Assembly: GCF_001425785.1 (NCBI RefSeq)
Contig: NZ_LMDI01000003.1
Span: 130,170 to 194,169 of the forward strand
From: Rhizobacter sp. Root1221
GTDB taxonomy: Bacteria; Pseudomonadota; Gammaproteobacteria; Burkholderiales; Burkholderiaceae_C
DNA: 64,000 bases
Direction: 5' to 3'
In this document: positions 8,203 through 18,232 of the stretch, piece after piece
Numbering within the stretch: the first letter of the stretch is position 1
Layout: every line of letters starts with the position of its first letter
Translations under genes and position numbers: made by a program
The notes under the pieces: model-generated
Told to the model about the DNA's origin: nothing
Databases searched by the model: none
The model's input: only the letters and a program-made list of their open reading frames with translations

Positions 8203-9012
8203 GTGACCCGACCCGTCCGCACCCAGTACGAAGACTTCATGCGCCACGTGGCCGAACACGGTGTCGAGAAGGGTGACCGCACCGGCACCGGCACGCGCAG
8301 CGTGTTCGGCCACCAGATGCGGTTCGACCTGAACGAGGGCTTCCCGCTGGTCACCACGAAAAAGGTGCACTTGAAGTCCATCGTGCTGGAACTGCTGTGG
8401 TTCCTGCGCGGCGACGGCAACGCACGCTGGCTGCAGGAACGCGGGGTCACCATCTGGGACGAATGGGCCGCCGAAAACGGCGACCTGGGCCCGGTCTACG
8501 GCGTGCAGTGGCGCTCCTGGCCCACGCCGGACGGCGGCCACATCGACCAGATCGCCGACGTCATCCGCACGCTGAAGACCAACCCCGATTCCCGCCGCAT
8601 CATCGTGAGCGCGTGGAACGTGGCCGACCTCTCGAAGATGGCGCTGATGCCCTGCCACGCCTTCTTCCAGTTCTACGTGGCCGACGGCCGCCTGAGCTGC
8701 CAGCTGTACCAGCGCAGCGCCGACATCTTCCTCGGCGTGCCCTTCAACATCGCCAGCTACGCATTGCTGACCCACATGGTGGCGCAGCAGTGCGACCTGC
8801 AGGTGGGCGACTTCATCTGGACCGGCGGCGACTGCCACATCTACAGCAACCACGCCGAACAGGTGGCGCTGCAGCTGTCGCGCACGCCGCACCCCTACCC
8901 CACGCTGCGCATCAAGCGCCGCCCCGACTCGATCTTCGACTACGAGTACGAGGACTTCGAAGTGGTGGGGTACGAACACCATCCGGCCATCAAGGCGCCT
9001 GTGGCGGTGTGA
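8203..9012 (+). CDS. thyA: Thymidylate synthase
   Basis: A 269-residue cytosolic enzyme that methylates dUMP to dTMP with methylene-tetrahydrofolate. The GTG at 8203 is the natural start, since the product then opens [15 protein letters not shown] as in other ThyA proteins. Visible signatures are [11 protein letters not shown] for phosphate binding, the catalytic cysteine in [29 protein letters not shown] and the C-terminal IKAPVAV. Its usual partner folA is not next to it but about 36 kb downstream (45214). Confidence 0.97.
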   Translation: MTRPVRTQYEDFMRHVAEHGVEKGDRTGTGTRSVFGHQMRFDLNEGFPLVTTKKVHLKSIVLELLWFLRGDGNARWLQERGVTIWDEWAAENGDLGPVYGVQWRSWPTPDGGHIDQIADVIRTLKTNPDSRRIIVSAWNVADLSKMALMPCHAFFQFYVADGRLSCQLYQRSADIFLGVPFNIASYALLTHMVAQQCDLQVGDFIWTGGDCHIYSNHAEQVALQLSRTPHPYPTLRIKRRPDSIFDYEYEDFEVVGYEHHPAIKAPVAV

Positions 9013-9070
9013 GGTGATGCGCGACCGGGGGGAAGCGCCCTGGCGTCACGATGTGCAGCAACAGCCTGGG

Positions 9071-9973
9071 TCAAGCAGGACTCGGTATCGACGCGCCGTC
9101 ATAGAAGGCCCACCCCGGACTGGCGTTGCGCTTCTTTGCCGCGTACATCGCCTCATCTGCGTTGCTGATCAGTTGCGACGCGGACGTTCCGTGCTCGGGA
9201 TAGAGCGATATCCCGATGCTCGGCCTGACAGCAATCTGCACGCCTTCGAAGACCACGGGCAAGGCGAGCGTTTCCAGAAGCGCCGAAGCGATTCGCTCGA
9301 TGTTGGCGTGCCCCTTCGGGTTGATGAGCACATACAGGAACTCGTCGCCGCCCGTGCGGCACACGGTGTCTTCCATGCGGCTGTGTTCGAGAAGGCGGGC
9401 GGCGACCTGCTTCAGCACCTCGTCGCCGGCCGCGTGTCCGTGGGTGTCATTGATGTTCTTGAACTTATCCAAGTCGAAGAACATCACCGCGAGTCCGAAG
9501 CCTTGGCGTGCCGCCACGGCGATGTCATGGCTCAGTCGTGAATTGAAGTATTCGCGGTTCGGCAAGCCCGTCGCCGAATCGTGCCGCGCGGCAAGAAGCG
9601 CATTCTGTTCGCTCGCCTCCGCAGTTGCCAATGCCGACTGGGTATCGCTCAGCGCTTCCCGGGCGGCGGCCAACGCATCCTCCGTGTGCGCCAGGGCCGC
9701 GACGCCCTGCGCCAGCGTTGCATTGACGGAATGAAGGTCATCGGCGCACTCCTGGACCTTGTCTTCGACGTCCTTGCCGGCCTTCAATGCAACATGCGTC
9801 GCGACTTCGGCGTCTCCGCCAGCAATCTTCGCTTCCAGCACCGCGCTGGCCGAGGCAAGGTCGCTCGCGGCACCTTCAACCCGAACCTTGACGTCCTTGT
9901 TCTCCTCCAGCGCAGCAGCAAGCCTCGGCACGCTGGTGGGTGTCTTTTTCGTCGGCGGCTTGTCGTTTGTCAT
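9071..9973 (-). CDS. GGDEF-domain diguanylate cyclase
   Basis: A 300-residue soluble protein. The start at 9973 was chosen because GGAAG lies just upstream; longer readings add a segment with no domain. Residues 20-125 form an Ala/Glu/Lys-rich coiled-coil-like region. The GGDEF domain follows with DSATGLPNREYF, FFDLDKFKNINDTHGH and the active-site loop TGGDEF. An inhibitory I-site, RMED, stands exactly five residues before GGDEF, so product feedback by cyclic di-GMP is likely. No TM or sensor domain is present. It lies just after thyA on the opposite strand. Confidence 0.9.
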   Translation of the reverse strand: MTNDKPPTKKTPTSVPRLAAALEENKDVKVRVEGAASDLASASAVLEAKIAGGDAEVATHVALKAGKDVEDKVQECADDLHSVNATLAQGVAALAHTEDALAAAREALSDTQSALATAEASEQNALLAARHDSATGLPNREYFNSRLSHDIAVAARQGFGLAVMFFDLDKFKNINDTHGHAAGDEVLKQVAARLLEHSRMEDTVCRTGGDEFLYVLINPKGHANIERIASALLETLALPVVFEGVQIAVRPSIGISLYPEHGTSASQLISNADEAMYAAKKRNASPGWAFYDGASIPSPA

Positions 9974-10140
9974 GGCTGACTTCCGGAGTTCATGGCCACC
10001 CCAGGGTGCGCCCCGCAACACCGTGCCAGCGTCGGACAAACGCGCGCCTGCGACGCGTCGACGCGGTGCATCACTGTAGGCATGCAGGAGGTGGCCTGCG
10101 CCAACGACGGTACGCGGCACCGCGCGTACCAGGCTTCGGT

Positions 10141-12417
10141 TCAGAGGCTGCGCAGCGGTAGATCGCGAACACGCTTGCCGCTCGCCGCGAAGATCGCATT
10201 GACCAGCGCCGGCGCCACCGGCGGCGTCGGCGGTTCTCCGACGCCGCCAGGCGGCAGCTTCGGGTCGCCGCCGACCAGATGCGTGCGGATCAGGCGCGGC
10301 GATTGCGCATAGCGCAGCACCTCGTAGTCGTGGAAGTTGCTTTGCTTGACGCGGCCCGCCTCGAACGAGATCTCGCCGGTGAAGGCCAGCGACAGGCCCA
10401 TGACCGCCGCACCTTCCATCTGCGCCCTGATCCGCTCCGGGTTGACCTGCGGGCCGCAGTCCAGCGCCATGTCAACGCTCACGACCTTGACTTGCCCCTT
10501 GGCATCCACCGCCACTTCCACCACCGTCGCCGCGTACGAGACGAAGCTGTACGCAAACGCCAGGCCCAGCCCGTGCCCCTTGGGCAGCTTTCGGCCCCAG
10601 CGCGCGCCGCGGGCCGCAGCCTCGACGACGGCACGCATGCGGCCCGTGTCGATCGGATACGCGACGGGCGACTCGCTGTAGTTGAACGGATCGGAGAGTG
10701 CGCCCGGGTCGATCTTGCGCGGCGGACCGATCAGCGCCAGCGCGTACTGCAGCGGGTCCTGCTTCGCATGGTGGGCCAACTCGTCGATGAAACACTGCGT
10801 GGCAAACACATGCGGGATATTGGCCACCGAGCGGAACCAGCCGATGCGGGCATGCGCCGCCACCTCGGCCCGCTCGATGCGCACATGAGGCACGGCGAAA
10901 GGCATGTTGGTGGCCGACATGCCGGTCTCGAATGGCGCGGCGGCCTTGGCCCCTGGGGCAAACAGCGAGGTGATGGTCGGTGCGGCCGTGCGGTGCAGCC
11001 AGGCCAACGGCAGGCCGTTGTCGCCGACGGCGGCTTCCAGCCGATCCAGGGACACGGCGTGGTAGTAGCCATGGTGGATGTCGTCGTCGCGCGACCAGAC
11101 CAGCTTCACCGGCGTGCCTGGCATCGCTTTGGCCACCAGTGCCGCCTCGGCCACGTAGTCCGGCTTGGATTTGCGGCCAAAGCCGCCGCCCAGCAACAGC
11201 ACGTTCACCTTCACCTGTTCCGGCTTCAGGCCCAGGGCTGCCGCCACGACAGACTGCGCCGCCGGGGGATTCTGGGTCGAGGTCCAGATCTCGCAGCCCT
11301 GGTCGTTGACGAGTGCCGTGGCCACCGGCGGCTCCATCGTGGCGTGTGCCAGGTGCGGCACGAAGTATTCCGCGCTGTGACGACGGCCAAGAGGCGCATC
11401 GGCAATGGCCTTGGTGGCATCGCCATCGTTGCGCACCACGGTGCCAGCCTGCTTGACAGCGGCCGACTGTGCCTGGCGGAAGGCGACCGATTCGTAGCTG
11501 GCGTTGGGGCCGTCGTCCCACTCGATCTTCAGCGCCGCACGCCCCTGCATCGCGGCCCAGGTGTTGCGAGCCACCACGGCGACACCGCCCAGGGGCTGGA
11601 AGGCTGGCGGGCCTTGGAAGGCCGGGATCTCGACCACCTTCAGAACGCCGGCGACCTTCAAGGCATCGCTGCTGTCCAGCGTGCGCAGCTTGCCGCCCAC
11701 GACCGGAGGCCGGGCGACGACGGCATAGACCATGCCCGGCAGCCGGGCATCCATGCCGAACATCGCCTGTCCACGGACGATGGCGTCCATGTCGGCGCCG
11801 CCGATGCGGCCTTTGCCGATGTACTTCCATTGCTCGGGCGTCTTCAGGCGCAGCGCATCGGCCGAGGGAACGGGTTGCCTCGCGGCATCGGCCGCCAGTT
11901 CGCCGTAACCGAGCCGCCGCCCGGTGGGCCGGTGCAGCACCTCGTGCTGCACCGCCTGCACGTCGGCCAGCGGAACGCCCCAACGCGCTGCCGCTGCGGC
12001 TTCAAGCATCTGCCTCGCCGCCGCGCCGACCCGCCGCATCGGGACAAAGAAGTGACGCACGCTCCGTGATCCGTCGACGTTCTGGTTGCCATAGCGCGCT
12101 TCGTCGGCGGGCGCCTGCGCGATCTTCACGCGATCCCAGCGGGCCTCCATCTCGTCGGCGACGACCATGGGCAGGCTGGTACGCACGCCGGTGCCCATCT
12201 CGGCACGGTGCGCGACGATGGTGACGGTGCCGTCTGCCGCGATGGACACGAAGACCAGCGGGTTGTCCACCGTGCCGCCCGGCATCGAATCCGCACCGTA
12301 CTTCTTCGGCTCGGCGGCCTCGGCCTGCGCGTCAGCGTTGAAGCCGATGACCAGCGCGAACGAGCCGGCCGCCTGGAGCAGCTGGCGCCGCTGAAGCTCG
12401 AGGTCAAGCGTGCTCAT
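10141..12417 (-). CDS. Molybdopterin-binding subunit of an IorB-type aldehyde/isoquinoline oxidoreductase
   Basis: A 758-residue large subunit of the xanthine oxidase family. The N-terminus has a twin-arginine motif ([18 protein letters not shown]), so export of the folded complex to the periplasm is likely. Cofactor-site signatures are seen: [12 protein letters not shown] for molybdopterin contacts, and [10 protein letters not shown] near the C-terminus with the catalytic Glu. The family includes isoquinoline 1-oxidoreductase and periplasmic aldehyde oxidases. The start overlaps the small-subunit stop (ATGA), so the two are translationally coupled. The substrate is unknown. No XdhC-like maturation factor is present nearby. 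Confidence 0.88.
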   Translation of the reverse strand: MSTLDLELQRRQLLQAAGSFALVIGFNADAQAEAAEPKKYGADSMPGGTVDNPLVFVSIAADGTVTIVAHRAEMGTGVRTSLPMVVADEMEARWDRVKIAQAPADEARYGNQNVDGSRSVRHFFVPMRRVGAAARQMLEAAAAARWGVPLADVQAVQHEVLHRPTGRRLGYGELAADAARQPVPSADALRLKTPEQWKYIGKGRIGGADMDAIVRGQAMFGMDARLPGMVYAVVARPPVVGGKLRTLDSSDALKVAGVLKVVEIPAFQGPPAFQPLGGVAVVARNTWAAMQGRAALKIEWDDGPNASYESVAFRQAQSAAVKQAGTVVRNDGDATKAIADAPLGRRHSAEYFVPHLAHATMEPPVATALVNDQGCEIWTSTQNPPAAQSVVAAALGLKPEQVKVNVLLLGGGFGRKSKPDYVAEAALVAKAMPGTPVKLVWSRDDDIHHGYYHAVSLDRLEAAVGDNGLPLAWLHRTAAPTITSLFAPGAKAAAPFETGMSATNMPFAVPHVRIERAEVAAHARIGWFRSVANIPHVFATQCFIDELAHHAKQDPLQYALALIGPPRKIDPGALSDPFNYSESPVAYPIDTGRMRAVVEAAARGARWGRKLPKGHGLGLAFAYSFVSYAATVVEVAVDAKGQVKVVSVDMALDCGPQVNPERIRAQMEGAAVMGLSLAFTGEISFEAGRVKQSNFHDYEVLRYAQSPRLIRTHLVGGDPKLPPGGVGEPPTPPVAPALVNAIFAASGKRVRDLPLRSL

Positions 12418-12884
12418 GCCTTCGCTCCTGCAAGACGACGCGACGCCAGCTGCACCGCGGCGCGGATGCGCGGGTAAGTGCCGCAGCGACAGATGTTGCC
12501 CGACATGGCGTCATCGATCTGGCGATCGTTGGGCTTGGCCCTGGCCTTCAACAGTGCCGTGGCCGCCATGATCTGCCCGGCCTGGCAGTAGCCGCACTGC
12601 GCGACGTTCAGTTCCACCCAGGCCTGCTGCACGACTCGACCCACGCGGTCGTTCTCCATGTGCTCGATCGTGTGCACCGAGCGGCCAGCCACCGCCGAAG
12701 CCGGCGTGATGCAAGACCGCGTGGCTTGACCATCCACGTGAACGGTGCAGGCACCACACAGCGCCATGCCGCAACCGAACTTGGTGCCGGTCATGCCCAG
12801 TTCGTCGCGCAGCACCCACAGCAAAGGGGTCTCTTCTGGCGCGCTGGTGGCTCTGGACTGATCGTTGATTTTCAGCGTGGTCAT
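12414..12884 (-). CDS. [2Fe-2S] subunit of the IorAB-type oxidoreductase
   Basis: A 156-residue electron-transfer subunit. The start at 12884 has a strong AGGAGG. Both clusters are visible: the plant-ferredoxin-type set [10 protein letters not shown] plus a later Cys, and the C-terminal set CGYCQAGQ and ICRCGTY. Length and layout match IorA/CoxS small subunits. It precedes the molybdenum subunit with a 4-bp overlap and should pass electrons from the molybdenum site to an acceptor, often a c-type cytochrome that is not encoded here. Confidence 0.92.
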   Translation of the reverse strand: MTTLKINDQSRATSAPEETPLLWVLRDELGMTGTKFGCGMALCGACTVHVDGQATRSCITPASAVAGRSVHTIEHMENDRVGRVVQQAWVELNVAQCGYCQAGQIMAATALLKARAKPNDRQIDDAMSGNICRCGTYPRIRAAVQLASRRLAGAKA

Positions 12885-12949
12885 GCGGCCTCCTGGCAAT
12901 GGAAGTGACGGATGCTAATCGATGAGTCGCTGCGGGCCGCAAGGCGCTG

Positions 12950-13939
12950 TCATGCCTTTCGCGTGCCCTTGATGAATGCCGCGATCTGTGCGGCGGCCAG
13001 CTCGGGTTCCTGGTGGTGCGGCGCGTGCCCGGCGCGGGGGTACGTGATCAGGTTCAGCGTGGGCAGCTGACCGCCCAATGCGTACCAGTTCTCGACCGGC
13101 ACCGAGATGTCGTGGTCACCGCCCAGATGCAGGATCGGCACGTTCGTGTTCTTCAGCGCCTGAAGCACCTCATCCGAGGGGAACATCGGATTCGGTGGAG
13201 ATTGCGGAACCTGTTTCAACGCCCAGTCTGCCGGCACGTCGGGGCTGCGGCCGGTCTTGCGGGCGAAGATGCGCTCGAACGAGCGCTGCGATGCGGCGCG
13301 GCTTGCGGCGTCCTTCGGTTCGAAGAACAGCGTGGTGTACTGGTCGAGGGTGGCAGCGTCCTGCGCTGCCGCGTCATAGAAGCGCTGTTCGCCTGGCTTG
13401 GCCAGCTTGCCAGGCGGTGTGGTCGAGATCAGCACGGCGTGGCTGACACTGGCGCCGAACATGGCCACGTAGATCTGCGCGACGATGCCGCCGAAGGACC
13501 AGCCCCCGATCACGACATCCTTCAGGCCCAGGGCGTCGATCAGATCCTTGGTGTCCTTCACCAGGGACGCGGGGTTGTAGGACCTGTCACCCGTCGAGAG
13601 ACCCAGGCCTGAATGATCGAAGGTCACGACCTGGAATCCCTGCGCCGCCAAGGCGTCGATGAACAGCGGGTCCCACAGATCGATCACCCCGCGGAATCGA
13701 TGGGCGAGGACGACGGGTTTGCCTCGCCCAACCGAGCGGTACGCCAGCTTGCGGCCTCCCACTTCAACGAAGCGTGTCGGCACTGCACCTGCGCCTTCAC
13801 TCCGCGCGTCCGCGGGCTTGGACAAGGAGAGCATGGTGAGTGCAGCGGCACCGGTGACGAGTGCGTGTCGGCGCGTCGATTGGGCCGGTCCATGGTTCAA
13901 CGTTGAAGGCATGACGGTACTGGCGTTGGCGGAGGTCAT
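12950..13939 (-). CDS. Exported alpha/beta hydrolase
   Basis: A 329-residue protein. The start at 13939 was chosen for an upstream GGGA; an ATG at 13966 is possible. It has a twin-arginine signal (STRRHALVTGAAALTMLSL), then an alpha/beta-hydrolase fold with nucleophile elbow GGWSFGG, acid in GGDHDISVP and the late His of GHAPHHQ. The usual HGFRG oxyanion motif reads HRFRG, a Gly-to-Arg change that could affect activity. It lies between the oxidoreductase genes and an AraC regulator on the same strand. The substrate is unknown. Confidence 0.8.
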   Translation of the reverse strand: MTSANASTVMPSTLNHGPAQSTRRHALVTGAAALTMLSLSKPADARSEGAGAVPTRFVEVGGRKLAYRSVGRGKPVVLAHRFRGVIDLWDPLFIDALAAQGFQVVTFDHSGLGLSTGDRSYNPASLVKDTKDLIDALGLKDVVIGGWSFGGIVAQIYVAMFGASVSHAVLISTTPPGKLAKPGEQRFYDAAAQDAATLDQYTTLFFEPKDAASRAASQRSFERIFARKTGRSPDVPADWALKQVPQSPPNPMFPSDEVLQALKNTNVPILHLGGDHDISVPVENWYALGGQLPTLNLITYPRAGHAPHHQEPELAAAQIAAFIKGTRKA

Positions 13940-14057
13940 CAGGTAGTTCCCAAAGTGAGCATGCATGGGACTGTGCCGACACTGCCCGGACGCCGCACTC
14001 GCGAAACCCGCCAAACTGCCGGCGGAACGCGCCAGCATGGATGGGCACCTGGCCCCA

Positions 14058-15125
14058 TCAGTTGCGGACTTTGGTGGACGCCATGCGCACCGCCTGGGGC
14101 GTTGTCCCGGTCCACCCATGGAACGCCCGGACAAACGAATTCGGATCCTCGAAGCCCAACAGGAACGAAATCTCGGACCCTGACATGGCGGAGTTGTGGA
14201 GATAGTGGTGCGCCAGGGAGTTTCGCAGGGCATCCAGGGTTTGCTGGAAGCTGCTCCCTTCCTCCTTCAGCCTGCGCTGCAGCGTGCGGGAGCTGACACC
14301 CAGTTTGCGCGACACCGCCTGCATCGTCAGTTCGCCGGCCGGCAAGGCCTCGAGGAGCACGCCGCGTACGCGCTCGACGCTACTCGCGTGCCGGTCCAGA
14401 TCCGCCAGCCGTTGGCGCAGGGCCGACTCGAAGAACGTCCACATGCCGTGGTTCGCCGTCAGGAAAGGCCGCTGCGTGTCTTCTGCCGTGAACACGACTG
14501 TGGGCGCAGGCATGCGCTCCACCGAAACACCGAAGTAGTCGGCGTACGCTCTCGCGTCCCCTGCCGACATCGCTGGTGACGGCCAGCCCACCTTCAACGG
14601 GTGCACCGGGCTTCGGGTAGCCATTCGCGCCAGTTGCACGAAGAACACAAGCTTGAAGGCGACCAGCACCGGCGGCGGGGGTAACGCCCGGTCCAGGAAC
14701 TCCAAGGTCACCGTGGTGCGCCGGGCAGTGCGCTCGACCTTGAGTGCCATCGGCCCACTCAAGCGCTTGAACTTGGCGAGTCGACCCAACGCGCCGTTCA
14801 TGTCTTCACTGCACAAGGCGACGAAGAGCTCCGGGTCGAACCAGTCAGCCGACATCTTCCGGGCGAAGCGCAAGGGCGCCGGCCCGCCTGCAGTACCGGC
14901 CTCAGCCTCGATGGCTTCCCACAGCCTGAAGTAGGTTGGCGAATCAAGGCGCGCGCTCTCGCGCGATAGCAAGTCCCCGGGAAGTTGCGCGCGGCGCAAC
15001 ACGTTCGCCCCGTTCACGCCGGCGTCTTGCATCAACACCTGCCAGCCAGGCCACACCGCAAAGCTGCCGGCATGCGCGATGCGGCCACCGGGCGCTTTCG
15101 GGTCTTCCATGGATCCAGGTTGCAT
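14058..15125 (-). CDS. AraC-family regulator (OruR/ArgR-type N-terminal domain)
   Basis: About 355 residues. The N-terminal 200 form the arabinose-binding-like domain seen in OruR and ornithine-type activators. The C-terminal double HTH is clear: LTMQAVSRKLGVSSRTLQRRLKEEGSSFQQTLD, then SEISFLLGFEDPNSFVRAFHGWTGTTPQAVR. Starts at 15125 or 15110 are both possible and neither has a good SD. It is divergent from an SDR gene (15288), a common arrangement when the regulator controls its neighbour. Confidence 0.87.
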   Translation of the reverse strand: MQPGSMEDPKAPGGRIAHAGSFAVWPGWQVLMQDAGVNGANVLRRAQLPGDLLSRESARLDSPTYFRLWEAIEAEAGTAGGPAPLRFARKMSADWFDPELFVALCSEDMNGALGRLAKFKRLSGPMALKVERTARRTTVTLEFLDRALPPPPVLVAFKLVFFVQLARMATRSPVHPLKVGWPSPAMSAGDARAYADYFGVSVERMPAPTVVFTAEDTQRPFLTANHGMWTFFESALRQRLADLDRHASSVERVRGVLLEALPAGELTMQAVSRKLGVSSRTLQRRLKEEGSSFQQTLDALRNSLAHHYLHNSAMSGSEISFLLGFEDPNSFVRAFHGWTGTTPQAVRMASTKVRN

Positions 15126-15287
15126 GGGGCCAGTCTATGCGGCACATCGCGCCAAGGCACTAGCCGAAGGCGCCATCCCGTCCCGCGACACGTGGCGCGT
15201 TTCGCGTGTGGCTTGGCGCCATCGGCGAGTGCAAGGGCACCCCGTCGACGGCACAGTGAGCCCTTCCATAGTTCGGAGAATCATCCA

Positions 15288-16091
15288 ATGAAGAAGACAG
15301 TTCTGATCACAGGTGCATCGTCAGGCTTTGGGCTGATGCTGGCCAACAACCTTCACCAGCAAGGCTTCAACGTCATCGGCACCAGCCGGGAGCCGGAGAA
15401 ACATGCAGGCAAGGTTTCATTCAAACTGCTGCGCCTCGATATCGACGACGACAGTTCCATCAAGTCGTTCACCGAGGAACTGTTTCGGCACACCAGGCAA
15501 CTGGATGTATTGGTCAACAACGCAGGCTACATGGTCACCGGCATTGCCGAAGAAACGCCTGTCGACTTGGGCAGGCAGCAGTTTGAAACCAATTTCTGGG
15601 GCACGGTCAAGGTGACGAATGCCTTGTTGCCCATTTTCAGGGGGCAAAAGCGCGGGCAAATCATCACGGTCAGTTCGATCGTGGGGCTGATCGGCCCGCC
15701 CAACTTGTCGTACTACACGGCCTCGAAGCATGCAGTCCAGGGCTTCTTCAAATCCCTCCGCTTCGAACTGGCGCAGTTCAATATCCAGGTCAGCATGGTG
15801 GAACCTGTCTGGTTCAAGACCAACCTGGCTCACAATGCCGTGGCTGCAGTCAAGGGAAGCATTGCGGACTACAACGCGTATCGCAAGCAAGCGAACGCCG
15901 CGACGCAAAAGGGTATTGACGAAGCTGAGGCGCCCGTCGCCGTCGTCAAGACCATCACCAAGCTGATTGAGGCCAGGGAACCCAGGTTCAGCAACCCCGT
16001 GGGGAAGATGACGGGCATGATTCTCTTCCTCCAGAGCTATGCGCCGAAGATGTTTGAAAGCTCGATCCTGAAGAGCGTGAGAACAGCCTAG
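15288..16091 (+). CDS. Short-chain dehydrogenase/reductase
   Basis: A 267-residue classical SDR with a Rossmann fold. Visible are the cofactor loop TGASSGFG (residues 8-15), NNAG, the catalytic YTASK motif and a serine in VSSIVG. The region after the first beta strand carries TSREPEKH, which suggests NADP(H). GGAG precedes the ATG by about 9 nt. The base composition is visibly less GC-rich than in the flanking efflux and thyA genes, suggesting a recent arrival. It is divergent from an AraC regulator. The substrate is unknown. Confidence 0.88.
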   Translation: MKKTVLITGASSGFGLMLANNLHQQGFNVIGTSREPEKHAGKVSFKLLRLDIDDDSSIKSFTEELFRHTRQLDVLVNNAGYMVTGIAEETPVDLGRQQFETNFWGTVKVTNALLPIFRGQKRGQIITVSSIVGLIGPPNLSYYTASKHAVQGFFKSLRFELAQFNIQVSMVEPVWFKTNLAHNAVAAVKGSIADYNAYRKQANAATQKGIDEAEAPVAVVKTITKLIEAREPRFSNPVGKMTGMILFLQSYAPKMFESSILKSVRTA

Positions 16092-16100
16092 CAGTGAAAC

Positions 16101-16131
16101 CCAGGGGTCTGCTGTTGAGCAGTGGCCCTGG
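16101..16131 (+). terminator. Hairpin after the SDR gene, possible terminator
   Basis: An imperfect stem CCAGGGGTCTGCT / AGCAGTGGCCCTGG with a GTTG loop starts 10 bp after the SDR stop codon. There is no immediate T-run, so it may be a Rho-dependent or weak terminator, or an mRNA 3'-end protector. Confidence 0.5.
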
Positions 16132-16166
16132 ATGTCCTATCATGAGTTTTCAGATTGGGGTGAGGT

Positions 16167-16799
16167 ATGGCAGTTGCCATGTGCACATCTGAGATTTTTC
16201 ATTTCTTGCGAGCGTGGCTTGCCAACCCGTTGCGCGTCGCATCCGTGTTGCCGTCCAGCAGCAGCCTGTCGTTGGTCATCACGCGAGAGATCACCACCGC
16301 AACGGGGCCGGTGATCGAGCTGGGGCCGGGCACCGGTGTGTTCACAAGGGCGCTGCTGACGCGTGGCGTTCCCGAAGAAGACATCGTGCTGGTTGAAAGT
16401 GGCCGCGAGTTTGTTGGACGTTTGCGCTCACAATTCCCTGCCGCCTCGATACTGGAAATGGACGCCGCAGATTTGGGGTCGGTGCAAGTGCATGAAGATT
16501 TGAAAGCCGGCGCTGTGATCAGCGGACTTCCATTCTTGTCGATGCCCCCGAGGAAGATCCTTGCGATTCTCGCCGGCACTTTTCAGAAACTCAGGGCAGA
16601 TGGGGCTTTGTATCTCTTCACCTATGGCTATTTCTGCCCTATTCCGAAAGTGTTGCTGGATCGATTGGGGTTGAAATCCACCCGCGTTGGCGGAACATTT
16701 GCCAACTTTCCACCGGCGGTTGTCTATCGCATAAAGCGTCGTCCTCCGTTGCCTTTCGCATCGAGCGTGGATCCAGCGCCAGCCGCCCTGACTCAGTAG
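16167..16799 (+). CDS. SAM-dependent methyltransferase resembling phospholipid N-methyltransferase
   Basis: A 210-residue class I methyltransferase. The SAM-binding loop VIELGPGTGVFTRAL, the acidic VESGREF strand end and the MDAADL segment resemble COG3963/PmtA-type and rRNA-adenine-dimethylase-like enzymes. The N-terminal LRAWLANPLRVASVLPSSSSL matches the membrane-binding helix region of PmtA. The likely reaction is N-methylation of phosphatidylethanolamine, but this is a family-level call. The start could be 16167 or the in-frame ATG at 16179. Like its neighbours it has lower GC than the core genes. Confidence 0.72.
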   Translation: MAVAMCTSEIFHFLRAWLANPLRVASVLPSSSSLSLVITREITTATGPVIELGPGTGVFTRALLTRGVPEEDIVLVESGREFVGRLRSQFPAASILEMDAADLGSVQVHEDLKAGAVISGLPFLSMPPRKILAILAGTFQKLRADGALYLFTYGYFCPIPKVLLDRLGLKSTRVGGTFANFPPAVVYRIKRRPPLPFASSVDPAPAALTQ

Positions 16800-16889
16800 T
16801 AGCGCATTGCCAGGCCGTTCCGCCAAGCAGCCGGAGCGAGCCACGCCTGGGTTTCAAGTGAAAAGTCACATTCCAACCAACATCCAATC

Positions 16890-17240
16890 ATGAAATATTA
16901 CCTGTGCAAGTTCATTCCGCCGCGCGCGGATTTTCTGACAACCCTGTCCGCCGATGAGCGGGACTGGATGAAGCAGCACGGCGCCTATTTGAACGATCTG
17001 CTCGACAAGGGCATGATCGTCGCACACGGCCCCGTCATCGACGAGACCGGCGGGTATGGCGTTTCCCTTTTCCAGATCGGCGACGACCAGGATATTTCGG
17101 CGCTCACGTCGGAAGATCCCATCGTGAAGAATGGTGTCGGCCATTATTTGCACTACACCATGCCTGGTTTGAAGGCGCGTGGCTACGATGCAATCGCGCT
17201 CGCACGTGGTGCGGCAGCGCCTGGTAGTGCGGATTCATAG
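16890..17240 (+). CDS. YciI-like protein
   Basis: A 116-residue small ferredoxin-fold protein. It opens MKYYLCKFIPPRADF and continues with SADERDWMKQHGAYLNDLLDKGMIVAHGPV, the usual YciI pattern with its conserved His and Asp. Family members are stand-alone enzymes or accessory domains of poorly known chemistry. The last 58 bp overlap the 3' end of the convergent sigma-54-activator-like gene. Confidence 0.82.
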   Translation: MKYYLCKFIPPRADFLTTLSADERDWMKQHGAYLNDLLDKGMIVAHGPVIDETGGYGVSLFQIGDDQDISALTSEDPIVKNGVGHYLHYTMPGLKARGYDAIALARGAAAPGSADS

Positions 17241-18232
17241 AGGCGATGCTTCTTCGCCATCTTGCTGAGGGCTCCGCGCTCCATGTTGCACAGCCGGGCG
17301 GCTTCACTGATGTTGCCGTTGGATCGTGCAAGGGCGTGCTCGACGAAGCGGCGCTCTACTTCATGCGCTGCGCGCAACTTCTCTTTTCGCAACTCGCTGC
17401 CATCCATCGTCTTCACGTGGCAGGCACTGTCAGTCAGTGCAGAAGAGCAGTTCAGCAGGTCTGCCGCCTCGATGATCGCTCGGTCGCTTTGCAAATGACA
17501 TCGCAACAACACATGCTCGAGTTCGCGCACATTCCCCGGCCACGAGTACCCGCACAGCAATTGAAGACCTGCCAGCGAAACGGACTTGAGGTTTCCCCCT
17601 TCTGAACGGGTCGCCTTCGCGAGCAAATGTGGGACCAACAGCGCGATATCGTCTGCGCGTTCGCGCAGGGGCGGCATCTCGATCGACAGGACGTCGAGCC
17701 GAAACATCAGATCAGATCGGAACTCGCCGCGGTCGACCAGTCGACGAAGATTGACGTTGGACGCGGTGATGACTCGTACGTTCGCATGGCGGCGGTGTTC
17801 TTCGCCCACTGCACGAAACGATGCATCTTGCAGGAAGCGTAGCAAGATCACTTGGCCGCGTGGAGAGAGCGCTTCGACTTCATCCAGAAATAGCGTTCCG
17901 CCTTCCGCTTCCCGGATCAAACCAGGGCGTGCGCGGCTGGCGTCGGTGAATGCACCTTTGGCGTGACCAAACAGTTCACTCTCGATCAAAGCGTCGGGCA
18001 GCGCACCGCAGTTGACGGGAATGAAGGCAGCGTCGCCGCGATCGCTCAGATAGTGGGCGGCGTGGGCGGCGAACTCCTTGCCGGTGCCGGTTTCCCCAAT
18101 GATCAGGATAGGAGCCTTGGAGTGCGCAAATCGACGGATCAGTGCGATCGCTCCCTGGAACGCTGGTGACGCCCCAATCAAGTTTCTCAGGTGTATGGCA
18201 TCGAGGCTCGGGTCGGCAGCGCGCATTTTCAT
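17183..18232 (-). CDS. Sigma-54-activator-like AAA+ regulator without sensor domain
   Basis: A 349-residue protein. An AAA+ domain starts almost at once (LIGASPAFQGAIALI) with Walker A GETGTGKE, Walker B GGTLFLDEVEAL and arginine finger FRSDLMFRLDV. A C-terminal Fis-type HTH follows (NISEAARLCNMERGALSKMAKKH). The sigma-54-contacting loop reads GAFTDA instead of GAFTGA, and there is no N-terminal sensory domain. Both points make normal sigma-54 activation uncertain. Regulation by a partner protein, as with PspF, is one option. The 237 bp upstream, up to the AraC gene, hold no recognisable gene. Confidence 0.82.
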   Translation of the reverse strand: MKMRAADPSLDAIHLRNLIGASPAFQGAIALIRRFAHSKAPILIIGETGTGKEFAAHAAHYLSDRGDAAFIPVNCGALPDALIESELFGHAKGAFTDASRARPGLIREAEGGTLFLDEVEALSPRGQVILLRFLQDASFRAVGEEHRRHANVRVITASNVNLRRLVDRGEFRSDLMFRLDVLSIEMPPLRERADDIALLVPHLLAKATRSEGGNLKSVSLAGLQLLCGYSWPGNVRELEHVLLRCHLQSDRAIIEAADLLNCSSALTDSACHVKTMDGSELRKEKLRAAHEVERRFVEHALARSNGNISEAARLCNMERGALSKMAKKHRLYESALPGAAAPRASAIAS

